The notes beneath the pieces are model-generated. The model searched no databases. It saw only the letters and a list, made by a program, of their open reading frames with translations, and had not been told where the DNA came from. This document shows, one piece after another, positions 55,270 to 64,000 of a stretch of 64,000 nucleotides of DNA (positions are counted from its first letter, which is position 1; each line of letters begins with the position of its first letter). The stretch is from Lithodes maja (lineage: Eukaryota; Arthropoda; Malacostraca; Decapoda; Lithodidae): assembly GCA_037953745.1 (NCBI GenBank), contig JBAKBP010000202.1, forward strand, positions 1 to 64,000, read 5' to 3'. The position numbers were made by a program, and so were the translations under genes.

Positions 55270-57760
55270 TTGTCATACGTGCAGTTTCAGCCTCACGTCC
55301 TAATGGCGGCATTCCAGGCAACCCTGTTAAGGGCTGCTTCACTTGTCAAGTTTTTGGATTCGAGATCGGCACTTATAGTCCGATCCCGTGTCTTCCTCGG
55401 TCCACCCCTTGGTGCAGCTCCCTCCACAATCACAGACCTGCATTTTTTCACCCAATTTTGTTCATCCATTCTTTCCACATGCCCATACCATCCCAGTTTA
55501 CTTGTACGCAGCTTCTCGCTAATACTCTTTATACCTAAGCGTCTCCTCAGCTCATCATTAGTTATTCTATCCTGCAGCCTGGACCCATATATCCATCTCA
55601 CCATTCTCATCTCATTAAGTTTCATTCTGTTGACATCCTCTACTTTAACGGCCCATGTTTCTGAGGCATACGTCATTGCACTTCTAACACATGAGGCATA
55701 CACCTTTCCATTCAGGGGGAGAGGCATTCTTATCATTGTCAGAATTGGCAGCAGTTCTCTGAACTTTCCCCAGCCAAATCTTATTCTAGCGACAGTGGCA
55801 GCCTCGGCCCCACCACCGGCAGAGATGGTATCTCCTAACAAAACTTGTCCATCATTTCCAAAATTCACAGCCACAGGATCATCATTTAACACAAGCTCAC
55901 CCTTGCACACTACGAACTCATATTTCTCGATTTCTGACTCATCCTTCGGCAGGGGTTCTTTTATTCTACTACAGTGCTTACTCCCATGGTGCACCCAACA
56001 TCGACAGATGCTACACCGAATCGAGTTGTTGTTGTTGTTGTTCCCTAAGCTGCCTGGCCGAACAGCCCCAAGTCCCTAAGGAAGGCCATGGCCACGATCG
56101 GGCTTTCCCACAGAGCTCTCAAGGAGTGTAGATTGTGTTGTTGACGTAAGTGGTTGAGTGAAATGCAGTCTTCTATGATGTGTTTAATAGTATGGGGTGC
56201 TGTGTTACAACCTGGGCAGGAGTCGACGACGGAGTCATCCAGTCTCTTTTGATAGCTCAGAAGGGCTGGATGGTGTCCGCATCTCATCCTGGCCAGGTGG
56301 ACTCTGTCCTCGCGAGGAAGGGAGGATTCAGAAGGATGGATTTCGGGAGGTCGTGCCTGCAGTTGCGTGTTGTCTATGAGTGAGTGAATGGAACGGCGAG
56401 AGATATAAGTATGGATGTGCTTCTGGAAGCTGGTTTGGGGTGGGCAGGGAGGGAGAGAAGATAGTATTTGTGTGTGATAGCGTGTGCTGGGTGTTGTTTT
56501 AATATTTCTTGGTGTCTGTGGATGTGTTGCCATGTAGTGTAGTGGGTGGTGTTGGTTCGTGGAGGCTGCTACCAGGAATTGAGTGCCTCTCATGTCCAGA
56601 TGGTTTTTGACTTTGAGGACTTTGGTTTCTTGATGTAGGATTATTATTATTGTAGGTGATCTGTAGATGAAGTAGCTGTGCAGCCTGTGATAATTTTTAG
56701 GGCTTTATTTTGAATAGTCTGTAAGGTCTTATGATGTGTTTCAGCTAGGTTAGAAGCCCAGGCCGTGCTTGCGTATTCCATCACTGATCTTATGTATTGT
56801 TTGTAAACTGTGGTGGTGGTTTCTTTGTTGTGTCCGAATTTTGTGTGGGCAAGTGACCTGAGGGCGTTAAGTCTGGGTGTCATTTTCTTTTTAATGTTTG
56901 TGGTGTGCTGTTTGAATGTCATTTGAGTATCATATGTTACTCCTAGGAATTTGGGTGAGTGTGTGTGTGTTAGGGGTATGTTGTTTATGGTGAGTTGCGG
57001 GGAGTATGCGTGATCTCCTGTCCAGCTTGTGAGGAGGGTTGCAGTGGATTTGGCTGGGGCTAAATTAAGTCTGTAGTGCACCGAATCGAGTTAGCGCCCA
57101 CACCTTTTTCACACACTGCACATGGGTATGCACCACTTTTTTCCACATTGCCTTGTCTCAATCTACAATGCATAACCTTGGTTTTGTAACTTTTGTTAAT
57201 ATTGACTCTTAAACCTTTGCTCACAATGCCCTCTCTCCATCTTCTGAATTTGGCTCAACATCTTTCACATTGTCAGCTATTAGGCCTAAATCGTCTGCAT
57301 AAAGCAGTTCCCACGGGAGTCCAGATCTAAAATCTCTACACAGTGCCTCCAGGACCATAATAAAGAGGAGAGGGCTTAACGCTAAACCCTGATTAACTCC
57401 AACACAGACTGTGAACCCTCACTGCAGTTCGCGAATCCTCATACATCTTCATTATCACACGCACCAGCCACTCTTCCACACCAAGTTTCCTCATAGCCCA
57501 CTGCACAACATCTGTAGGCACCCTGTCAAAGGCCTTCTCCAGGTCTACAAACACAAAGTAAAGATCCCTGCCTTTTAGTAAGTATCATTCCTGTATCTGC
57601 CTGACTGTGAAGATAGCATCGGTTGTACCACGTCCAAGCATAAAACCAAACTGCATATCATCAATGGAGATGCTTTGCCTGATCAAACCCTCAAAGACTC
57701 TCTCACAGGCCTTCATGATTTAGTCAAGCATTGTCAGGCGCCTATAAATACCTCTATCTA
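55270..57760 (-). mobile_element. Degenerate RTE-like LINE, interrupted
   Basis: On the minus strand the RT palm survives at 57720-57093 in pieces (FVDLEKAFDRVP-like near 57540 and YADD at 57301-57290). The thumb survives at 55994-55293 (YASCVRSAMTYASETWAVKV, LGWYGHVERMDEQNWVKKCR). The two parts are separated by a jockey-like LINE at 56028-57078. Confidence 0.78.
56028..57078 (-). mobile_element. Jockey-like LINE 3' end with 14-bp TSD
   Basis: Encodes RT thumb (FLGVTYDTQMTFKQHTTNIK, then KQYIRSVMEYASTAWASN) and a C-terminal Cys/His region (HLARMRCGHHPALLSYQKRL, CPGCNTAPHTIKHIIEDC) ending LFGQAA-stop. The two parts are in different frames, so at least one indel is present. The 3' tail is (AAC)n. 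caccgaatcgagtt occurs at 56014-56027 and 57079-57092, an exact duplication, and removing the insertion rejoins the host RTE element. Confidence 0.88.
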
Positions 57761-57809
57761 GCGCATCCCCCTTTCGTTTGTATCTATTTATATATACAGG
57801 TATATATAT

Positions 57810-58440
57810 ATATTGTGACAGACGGAGCAACCAGTCTGGAGATATAAAATGCCCAGTTGACGGAATTATGCCCTCTACGCTCACCCCACCATGAACCCCA
57901 GGACAGGAAGTTGTTCGATGGTTTCGGCCCGTGCAAATGGGGCAAAAGAGTAGGGGGAAGAGGTATTTTGATTGGCGCCGGCATGACATGAGCAATCTGA
58001 TTGGAAGTGGCACCTCGAGACTGGAATTTCCCTGCACGTCACGATAATGGGGCTTGGTGATTCGCTAGAGGCTAGGTAGAATGTGTATTCGAGGGTAGAC
58101 TGGGATTTGGAAATTAGTAGTATTCCTGACTCCGCTGATATCGTGAGTGTGAGGAGAGGTGACGGAGGAGAGAGTTCAGAAATGGCAGTAAACAGATAAG
58201 ATTTATTTTTAATACTGTATTACTAAAGTGGTAATGGTGTTCTGTTTACGTTAAATGATTTAACTTAACTTTACTTTGAATTGTAACTCTAAGATACCGT
58301 ACTTACCATACGTGGTGTGGTCTTGCAATTAAATTATGACAGGTTATAACTACCAGGTGTGTTGAGGTGAGATTTTGTGCCGCCTTGTGTGTTAAATTGT
58401 ATTTGTTCTGTGAATCTAGAAAGGTTAATAATGCGTGTAA
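57810..58440. other. Unassigned GC-moderate stretch
   Basis: A (TA)n tract ends at 57812 and is followed by tgtgacagacggagcaacca and two attgg motifs. No coding frame with a domain. It could be a solo repeat end or the 5' part of an unknown transcript; nothing here decides. Confidence 0.3.
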
Positions 58441-58790
58441 CAATTGAGAGGTTTAGTGGTGACTTTAGTAATGAATAGTGAAACTAGTAGTTTATTCAAC
58501 AATTTGTCAACCCTGGAAGATTGGGAGCCAAAGTGTCACATTTTTCCTTTGCCCCTCAACTTTCCCTTTATAATTGCTGAGGGGCACAGGGCCTTGGGTG
58601 GGGCTTTTGTTTCCCGGGCGTTTCCGCACCCTCCTCAGCTCCCCGCCTTTGAGTGGCTTCGGTCACCTGGGCATTATTAGTGGTAAGCTGGGAGGGTTCT
58701 GTGGGGGTGCTCGGTTATGGCCTTGGCCTTGCTCGGGACCTTGGGGCTGCTCGGCCAGACAGCCTGAGGAACAGCAACAACAACAATTTG
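58440..58790 (+). mobile_element. Jockey-like LINE 3' end, plus strand
   Basis: The translation ends LGLLGQTA-stop, followed by gaacagcaacaacaacaa, the terminus shared with 56028 and 1324. The upstream coding part is frameshifted and heavily decayed. Confidence 0.55.
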
Positions 58791-58859
58791 TCAAGCACAT
58801 TATATTTTTTATATTTAAATGACTTGCAATGCATCCTTGTTGTAATTTCTATTAACAAT

Positions 58860-59600
58860 AGTGATACTTGATTAAGCAATGGAATAATTTAATATTGGGC
58901 AAACTAGCGAGCAGTGAACGATCGGACAATCATACACCGGTATGTCCTGGATCTCTATATTTATTATTCTATTTATTGTTCCTTTATTTTGTACTTACAC
59001 TATTTTTATGTTTATTGGATTTGTAAATACATTTATTGTTGTTGAATAGGTGAATTTAATATCTTCCCTTCCTCGATAGTACTGTACTTGTAAACAATAT
59101 AAGATAATGATAATGAAGGATAATAAATAATAAGATAATGACCATAAATATATATAATAATTAATACATTATCCAAGTAAATTAGAAATAAAAAAATACT
59201 TACGAAATAATACTTTATAATAATTTATCTCAATCAAAATTAATCTTAAACCTTTGGCTGAGGGAACCATTTTGGATAAATCATAATAGATAATCATAAA
59301 TATAATAATCAATATAATAATTAAACATAATTAATCATAATTTATCTTAATAATCATCATTAATCGTGATAATCATTAGTAAATTAAATATGATCTTAAA
59401 GTGCTTCTGGAACTTATTTCTCTAGCTAAGCTTCATTTATGACTAGTATATAATTCTTGAGCTGTCTGATTTATTTGAAGTGAAAGGAAAGCAAGCAAAA
59501 ACAGACAGCCTAAATCCTACCAGCTACTTGAGATTCATAAAAACTCACTGTTACCACTCTGGTCAAGCAAGCCAACTGCTTCGTGGCCGCCAGGGTCGTA
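58860..59600. other. AT-rich non-coding stretch
   Basis: Dominated by ataatcataa/taataatt words from 59100 to 59400. No recognised feature. Confidence 0.5.
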
Positions 59601-59602
59601 AC

Positions 59603-59620
59603 AAAATATATATAATATAT

Positions 59621-59670
<50 letters not shown>
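59603..59670. repeat. (TA)n microsatellite
   Basis: About 30 TA units with two ataata interruptions; self-complementary. Confidence 0.93.
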
Positions 59671-60046
59671 TCTGATGTGAGCCGTGTAGGCCGAATTATT
59701 TTTGTATTTTAATGAATACACTATAGGCCTACTGTTTAATTTCAGCTGACGAAAAACTGTCATATCCTTACCTTGATTACTCAGCTATTACCAAGATTCT
59801 CTACCAAAATATGTTGCTAATTATATATAGTTGGCAGTTATAAGCCTCAGAGACATAGTATACGCTTCATATTTTTCCATTAAATATCGAGAAATCAATT
59901 TACCGTCAGTTGGAAAACAATTGACTATAGTGATAGTAGCAGTTTATTTGACTTAATATAGTGGTTTTATGTAATTTTGTACACAAGGTATAAATACAAA
60001 TATCATATAATTAATTTTACTTTTCTCGTTTTACTTATAGCCTATG

Positions 60047-60265
60047 ACTATAGGTAGCGCCAGCGAACTTGACAATCATCTTGACCCTTTAACTTCTTAT
60101 AACTCTATATGAAGGAAAATAATCAGGCTGATGTTTCTATCGTTTGGGAAGAATCCACCCGGAAATAGGTGTGGATATTTACAGCCAGTTTGCTCTAGGC
60201 CATTCTGAGTTACAGAGAAGTCAGGGATCAATATTATTGTCAAGTTCGTTGGCGCTGCCTATAGT
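60047..60265. mobile_element. MITE with about 28-bp inverted repeats (family G2)
   Basis: Left actataggtagcgccagcg, aacttgaca and right tgtcaagttcg, ttggcgctgcctatagt. 219 bp. The core is shared with 9113-9304 and, more distantly, 1111-1323. Confidence 0.85.
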
Positions 60266-60297
60266 ACTGTATATAATAATAAGCATACAGTCGGGTC

Positions 60298-61399
60298 CCG
60301 AAATAAGCGAGAATTTGGTGGACGAACGCGGTCGCTTAATTGGAATTAGCTTAACCCTCCGTTCCCGGAAGGGCTCTTGAACGCCCATAAAAAAGCATAT
60401 AACAGGTACCCGGAAGGTCTCTTAAACACCCATGACGTCACAGCCTGTGAGCTTGGTGTGCGAGGCGTCGGTCCGACGCATGTAAACAACAGCCGGCTGG
60501 ACCGACGCTCCGCATCTCCGGCCACAAGAAGGAGAGCGTCGCTTGTTCGTGTGTGCCTGTATGTTGTTGTTAAGTATCGAAAAGTGGTGTAAAGTGGCTG
60601 TTTTGGCCATAAAGTTATCTCCAATGAAATCATCATCACAGCTCAACCAGTTGACTTAGAGAGCTCTACTTAATGCCATTCTACAGGTAAATAACACAGC
60701 TACGCTTGGGGATGCGCGGGAATGCGGGAAGCAGTCTGATTAACGAATATACGGTAGCCTAGCCTAGACGTTTTTCGGCCAAAACACCCGGGTTTCGAGG
60801 AATATATATATAATACATAACCGGGGCTGGAGGGTTAATTCGAACAAATGCGAGCAATGGGAAAAACGGAATTTGGTGGATGGCCGATCCAGACTGTACC
60901 ATGTACAAGACTTCTTATAAGAACATAACAACATTAGAAAACTCAAGCCTGCAGAGCCGACTGGCCCACACACGGCAGATCCCTTTCAATCATGGCAGAT
61001 CCCTTTCAAACACGGCAGATCCCTATCAAACCCAACCCATCTCATCTATACCTAACAAATGATAATTCTACAGTGCAAAATGGTAATAAAATTATAACAA
61101 TAGCTTGACTGTGTACTGACCTTAATCCTACGATGATTGGGTGTGTTATTTAAGATGTGGGGGCTCCGATGCAGACCCCCAAAGCAGAGCAAGGTCAGCT
61201 GAACTGCGTCACCGCGGATTCGCGCAGTTGGAGCGAACCTCACTTATCTCGGTTTTTCCTCGGATTTCCTAGCCTTTGATCCGGCATTCGCTTAACTTGA
61301 CACGAATTCGCTCAATTCGGTATTTTTAATTTAACATTTTGGTGCTCGCTTAATTGGAGACTCGTTCAATTCGAACACGCTTATTTCGGGACCGTACTG
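60298..61399. mobile_element. Tigger/pogo-like non-autonomous element, split by a piggyBac-like element
   Basis: Left CAGTCGGGTCCCGAAATAAG, right (as complement) CAGTACGGTCCCGAAATAAG, both next to TA. The ends and TA target fit pogo/Tigger elements. The internal sequence has repeated cgcttaatt/ttcgctcaattcgg motifs and no transposase. Without the 484-bp insertion it is about 618 bp. Confidence 0.82.
60355..60834. mobile_element. 480-bp piggyBac-like non-autonomous element
   Basis: TTAA at 60351-60354 and 60835-60838. The ends CCCTCCGTTCCCGG and complement CCCTCCAGCCCCGG match at 11 of 14. A subterminal direct repeat (cccggaaggg/tctcttaaacacccat, twice within 80 bp) and a CRE at 60434 follow. 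No coding frame. Confidence 0.82.
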
Positions 61400-61849
61400 T
61401 ACTTGTAAGTTATAACATTAAATATTTAGTTTGGTACCCTAAGCATTTAACTTACTCATATAATTATCAAGTTAATCTGGTGCATGACCTATATATATAC
61501 AGTATATACAGGTGTATGCTACATAAAGAACTTGGCTATATTCTTGGTATTTATAGCCTTTCATTAATAATTATATCAAAATTACTGTACTGTACTTGTA
61601 ACTTGATTGCTACCCTAAGCATTCAAATTTCTATACAGTATATACTGTATATTCATGAAAGTTTACATTAGAAAGTATCTTCCTCATTATAAACAGAATG
61701 TGCATATACTGTATCACAGAGTATTACAATAAGGTGCTTCATTGTGAAATTAAATGATATAATTGTCCTTCTTACCAGTTCCCCATCCCAGTAGCCGTGA
61801 CATCAAAATTTATCGCTCCGGACTTTTCATTCTCGTAGTTCTCGGTTGT

Positions 61850-62235
61850 AGTCCCTATCTTGACATATGGAAGTGAGAGCAGTCAAAATGAGTTATCCAA
61901 AAGGAGCTTGTGGAGTCACGTAGATGGGCAGACTGACGAACTAGGAAGAATGTGCGAGGTGTGGTGTTGAGGTGGTTGTTGTCGTTCCCTAAGCTGCCTG
62001 GCCTAACAGCCCCGTGTGTTGAGATGGCTATTGTGGAGAATATCGGGAGAAATGTATTGCGGTGGCATGGTCACATGGATCGAATGAAGAGCGTGTGGAT
62101 GGCAAAGAGGGCGCATGCGAGTGAGGTGGAAGGGATGGAGTGAAGAGATGTATGGGAAAAAAGGGGATAGGCTAGGAGGGATGAGTATTGTCGGGGGACA
62201 GGGCGGCCTAGAAGAGGTTTGTTCGTGGCCAACTG
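61850..62235 (+). mobile_element. RTE-type LINE thumb fragment
   Basis: MRAVKMSYPKGACGVT and, after a small insertion, RNVLRWHGHMDRMKSVWMAK then RAHASEVEGM follow the RTE C-terminal order (compare LRWFGH in the element at 5.2-7.5 kb). Stops interrupt it. Confidence 0.7.
61976..62015 (-). mobile_element. 40-bp jockey-like LINE tail insertion
   Basis: ttgttgtcgttccctaagct, then gcctggcctaacagccccg is the terminal 40 bp of the LINE at 56028. It is flanked by gtgttgaggtgg (61964-61975) and gtgttgagatgg (62016-62027), a 12-bp duplication with one mismatch. Confidence 0.75.
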
Positions 62236-62259
62236 GTTCGCACTCACATTAGCCTTGAT

Positions 62260-62746
62260 GACACCTCTTTCCACTCTTTTATAAACTCCCTCAACTCCTC
62301 CTTCACAATAATAGCCACTTCCTCTTTCCCATGGACTCCCTCATCTACTCCAGACTTTCTACCTTTCACATTTCCAAAATACACTTCTCCCTCTCCATTC
62401 ATCTTTGCTTCATTCAGTACAAGCGCATCATACTTCTTTCAAATAACCTTCCAATGTCCTCTCGCTTCTCATTCGTACTACATCCGCACACATTAAAAGT
62501 TCCTATTCTTAGGGTCTGGGACCACGAACGCGCTCCATCGCCCCTATCTCTGTCTTTATGTTTTTAGATTTATTTAAAGGGAGAAGGATACCAGGCCCCC
62601 CGCCCCCGATCCCTTCTAGCCGTCTTCTACGTCTCGCAGGAGAAAGCGGTGGTGGAAAATTCTCACCCCTCCACCACAGAGGAGGCTATCTGCACCAGAA
62701 AGTGGTGGGCGCTGGGGTCGCCGCATCCCTACGCCATAATACATAG
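62260..62746 (-). mobile_element. RTE-type LINE 5' UTR and endonuclease start
   Basis: Minus-strand reading gives a GC-rich leader (62746-62580), then LRIGTFNVCGCSTNEKREDI (the first endonuclease motif) and a stop-ridden continuation. It is head-to-head with the plus-strand RTE fragment at 61850, so two insertions or an inversion met here. Confidence 0.65.
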
Positions 62747-62749
62747 TAG

Positions 62750-63245
62750 TGTAAATACATAGTACAATTTACCAAAAGAAATAATGTGTGCCAATACCAT
62801 TACTGTATACTATTCAGAGCCTTCTGTGTATGGCCACCCTCATTAAGGGGAGTAAGGCATCCGGCAATAGATAGAGATAACAGTTATGTAAAGGAAGACG
62901 GAACTACACGAGCTTAGGTCATATCCTGTTAAATACAAATAGGTAAAGACCATAGCAAAGAAAGGATATGCATACATCACTGAGCATCAGCACTAGATAA
63001 CCACTCGCTGTCATTTAGGCAGATATTTCAACCTAAAAAAATATACAGGTATGTACTGTACATAAAATTAAAAAGGGAGACCAGTTGTAAAGCTTCAGCT
63101 ATTTCAATTATTTGCACACTTTCAGATCTTATGATAGGGAATTTTGCCTGTCACAAGCAGCATTACCATAACTTTTCTATAAATTACATACCTTTTAACC
63201 CTTTGGTCAGGTATTTGTCCAAGCAACTGACATACAGTAGTTATA
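62750..63245. other. Unannotated non-coding DNA
   Basis: Nothing recognised other than a ttttaaccctttggtcagg end at about 63195 that could be another decayed TTAA-type MITE. Confidence 0.4.
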
Positions 63246-63251
63246 AATTAA

Positions 63252-64000
63252 CCCTTCCACCTCGGTCGGCCTCTTATACGCCACACAGAACTTCCACCGC
63301 GGACCTCAGTAGGCCTCTTATACTCCCGCACATCAAATATGAGATTTTGAAGATCGCGGGCTATTTTTGTTACGAGGGCACTTGCAGCGCACCCACGCTC
63401 GCACTATGATGCAACGTCAGTTGTTATCGGTCCGCCATCATGGATACATTGGAAAACAATGAAAAGCCTGTGCCCGATTCTGTGCCTAACTCTGCTGCGG
63501 CCCAACCAACACGTACGCCTAAGAATAATTAGAAGAAAGTGAAAACGAATTTCATTCTAAGTCCTGGTGGTGTTTTGAGAGTGCTAAGTGAATTAGATCA
63601 TAAAGATTTGTCCGATATTGAAGAGCTTGAAAGTGTAGTGCCAGGGAAAGTGAAAATAGTGACGATGCGAGTGAAAAACGTCCTGTGAGTGAGCTGGGAA
63701 GTGCGCTACCCTTGTCGCCAGATACGACGCTAGATTCTTGCACCCCTAGTGCTCCCGTAACCCCTTCCCCTGCCAAGGTAGCTAGTTATTTTTAAAGAAA
63801 GGCTATCCTGGAAAGTGCGCTGAAAAGAGCAAGAGAGAAGGCAGCAGAGAGAGACAGTGAGGAAGATGGGGCTATGAATCACCGTAGTGAAAGTGACACT
63901 CTAATAAATCGGTGAAAGAGCAAGTGAAAAAAAAAACAGTAACTGAAAGTGACACTCAAATTTATATCACAATAATGCCTAAAAGTGACATAATAATTAG
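63252..64000 (+). mobile_element. Large piggyBac-like transposon, left end, cut by the window
   Basis: TTAA at 63248-63251 is followed by CCCTTCCACCTCGGTCGGCC and a subterminal near-repeat (cctcagtaggcctcttatac). The 5' leader and the start of a coding region follow. The right end lies outside. Confidence 0.6.
63440..63906 (+). pseudogene. Putative piggyBac-type transposase N-terminus, broken
   Basis: ATG at 63440, in-frame TAG after 30 codons, then KTNFILSPGGVLRVLSELDH and KDLSDIEELESV. After a frame change the reading continues as ESENSDDASEKRPVSELGSA with later stops. An acidic Ser/Glu/Asp-rich N-terminus with an LSDxE-type motif is usual for piggyBac transposases, but the catalytic Asp triad lies beyond the window, so the family call rests on the TTAA end and this composition. 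Other DNA-transposon or host acidic proteins are possible. Confidence 0.45.

Noticed and set aside
57813..58440. LTR of a retrovirus-like element beginning TGTGACAG
   Set aside because: No matching second LTR, primer-binding site or polypurine tract was found in the window.

Overview
This is a eukaryotic, repeat-dominated window. The TTAGG-rich arrays, the mix of LINE families and the many short inverted-repeat elements suggest an arthropod, most likely a decapod crustacean; that is an inference from general character, with no species marker seen. Codon-scale open frames are rare. The only convincing host gene is the 3' end of a lysosomal beta-mannosidase (MANBA-like), two exons on the minus strand at about 51.1-52.3 kb.

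Layout. 1-11.3 kb: minisatellites, small inverted-repeat transposons, a threonine-codon (ACN) repeat block bounded by good splice-site matches, an RTE-type LINE with an open 751-codon RT frame nested in a tandem repeat, and several short splice-flanked tandem-repeat segments that may be exons. 11.3-24.9 kb: AT-rich non-coding DNA with tRNA-derived SINEs, MITEs and a G-rich minisatellite. 24.9-31.8 kb: a near-full-length I-group LINE with an intact endonuclease-RT-RNase H ORF2 and a frameshifted zinc-knuckle ORF1. 32.6-34.5 kb: a truncated Merlin-type transposase running into a 194-bp higher-order TTAGG-containing array, then a 75-bp hairpin array. 34.5-38.5 kb: clusters of fold-back piggyBac-like MITEs. 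38.5-46.5 kb: a tandem triplication in which about 258-bp monomers carrying an NF-Y-type CCAAT box and a CRE at fixed spacing precede long arrays of about 70-bp G-run monomers. 46.5-54.5 kb: MITEs, the MANBA exons and minisatellites. 54.5-58.8 kb: nested LINE fragments. 60-64 kb: a piggyBac-like element nested in a Tigger/pogo-like element, RTE debris, and the 5' end of a larger, decayed piggyBac-like transposon cut by the window edge.

Most interpretable information here is the order of insertion events, readable from target-site duplications (TSDs). These include a filled/empty TTAA site pair inside one tandem duplication and four LINE insertions with visible duplications. The most unusual structure is the CCAAT-CRE satellite: eight monomers keep both motifs exactly 27 bp apart.
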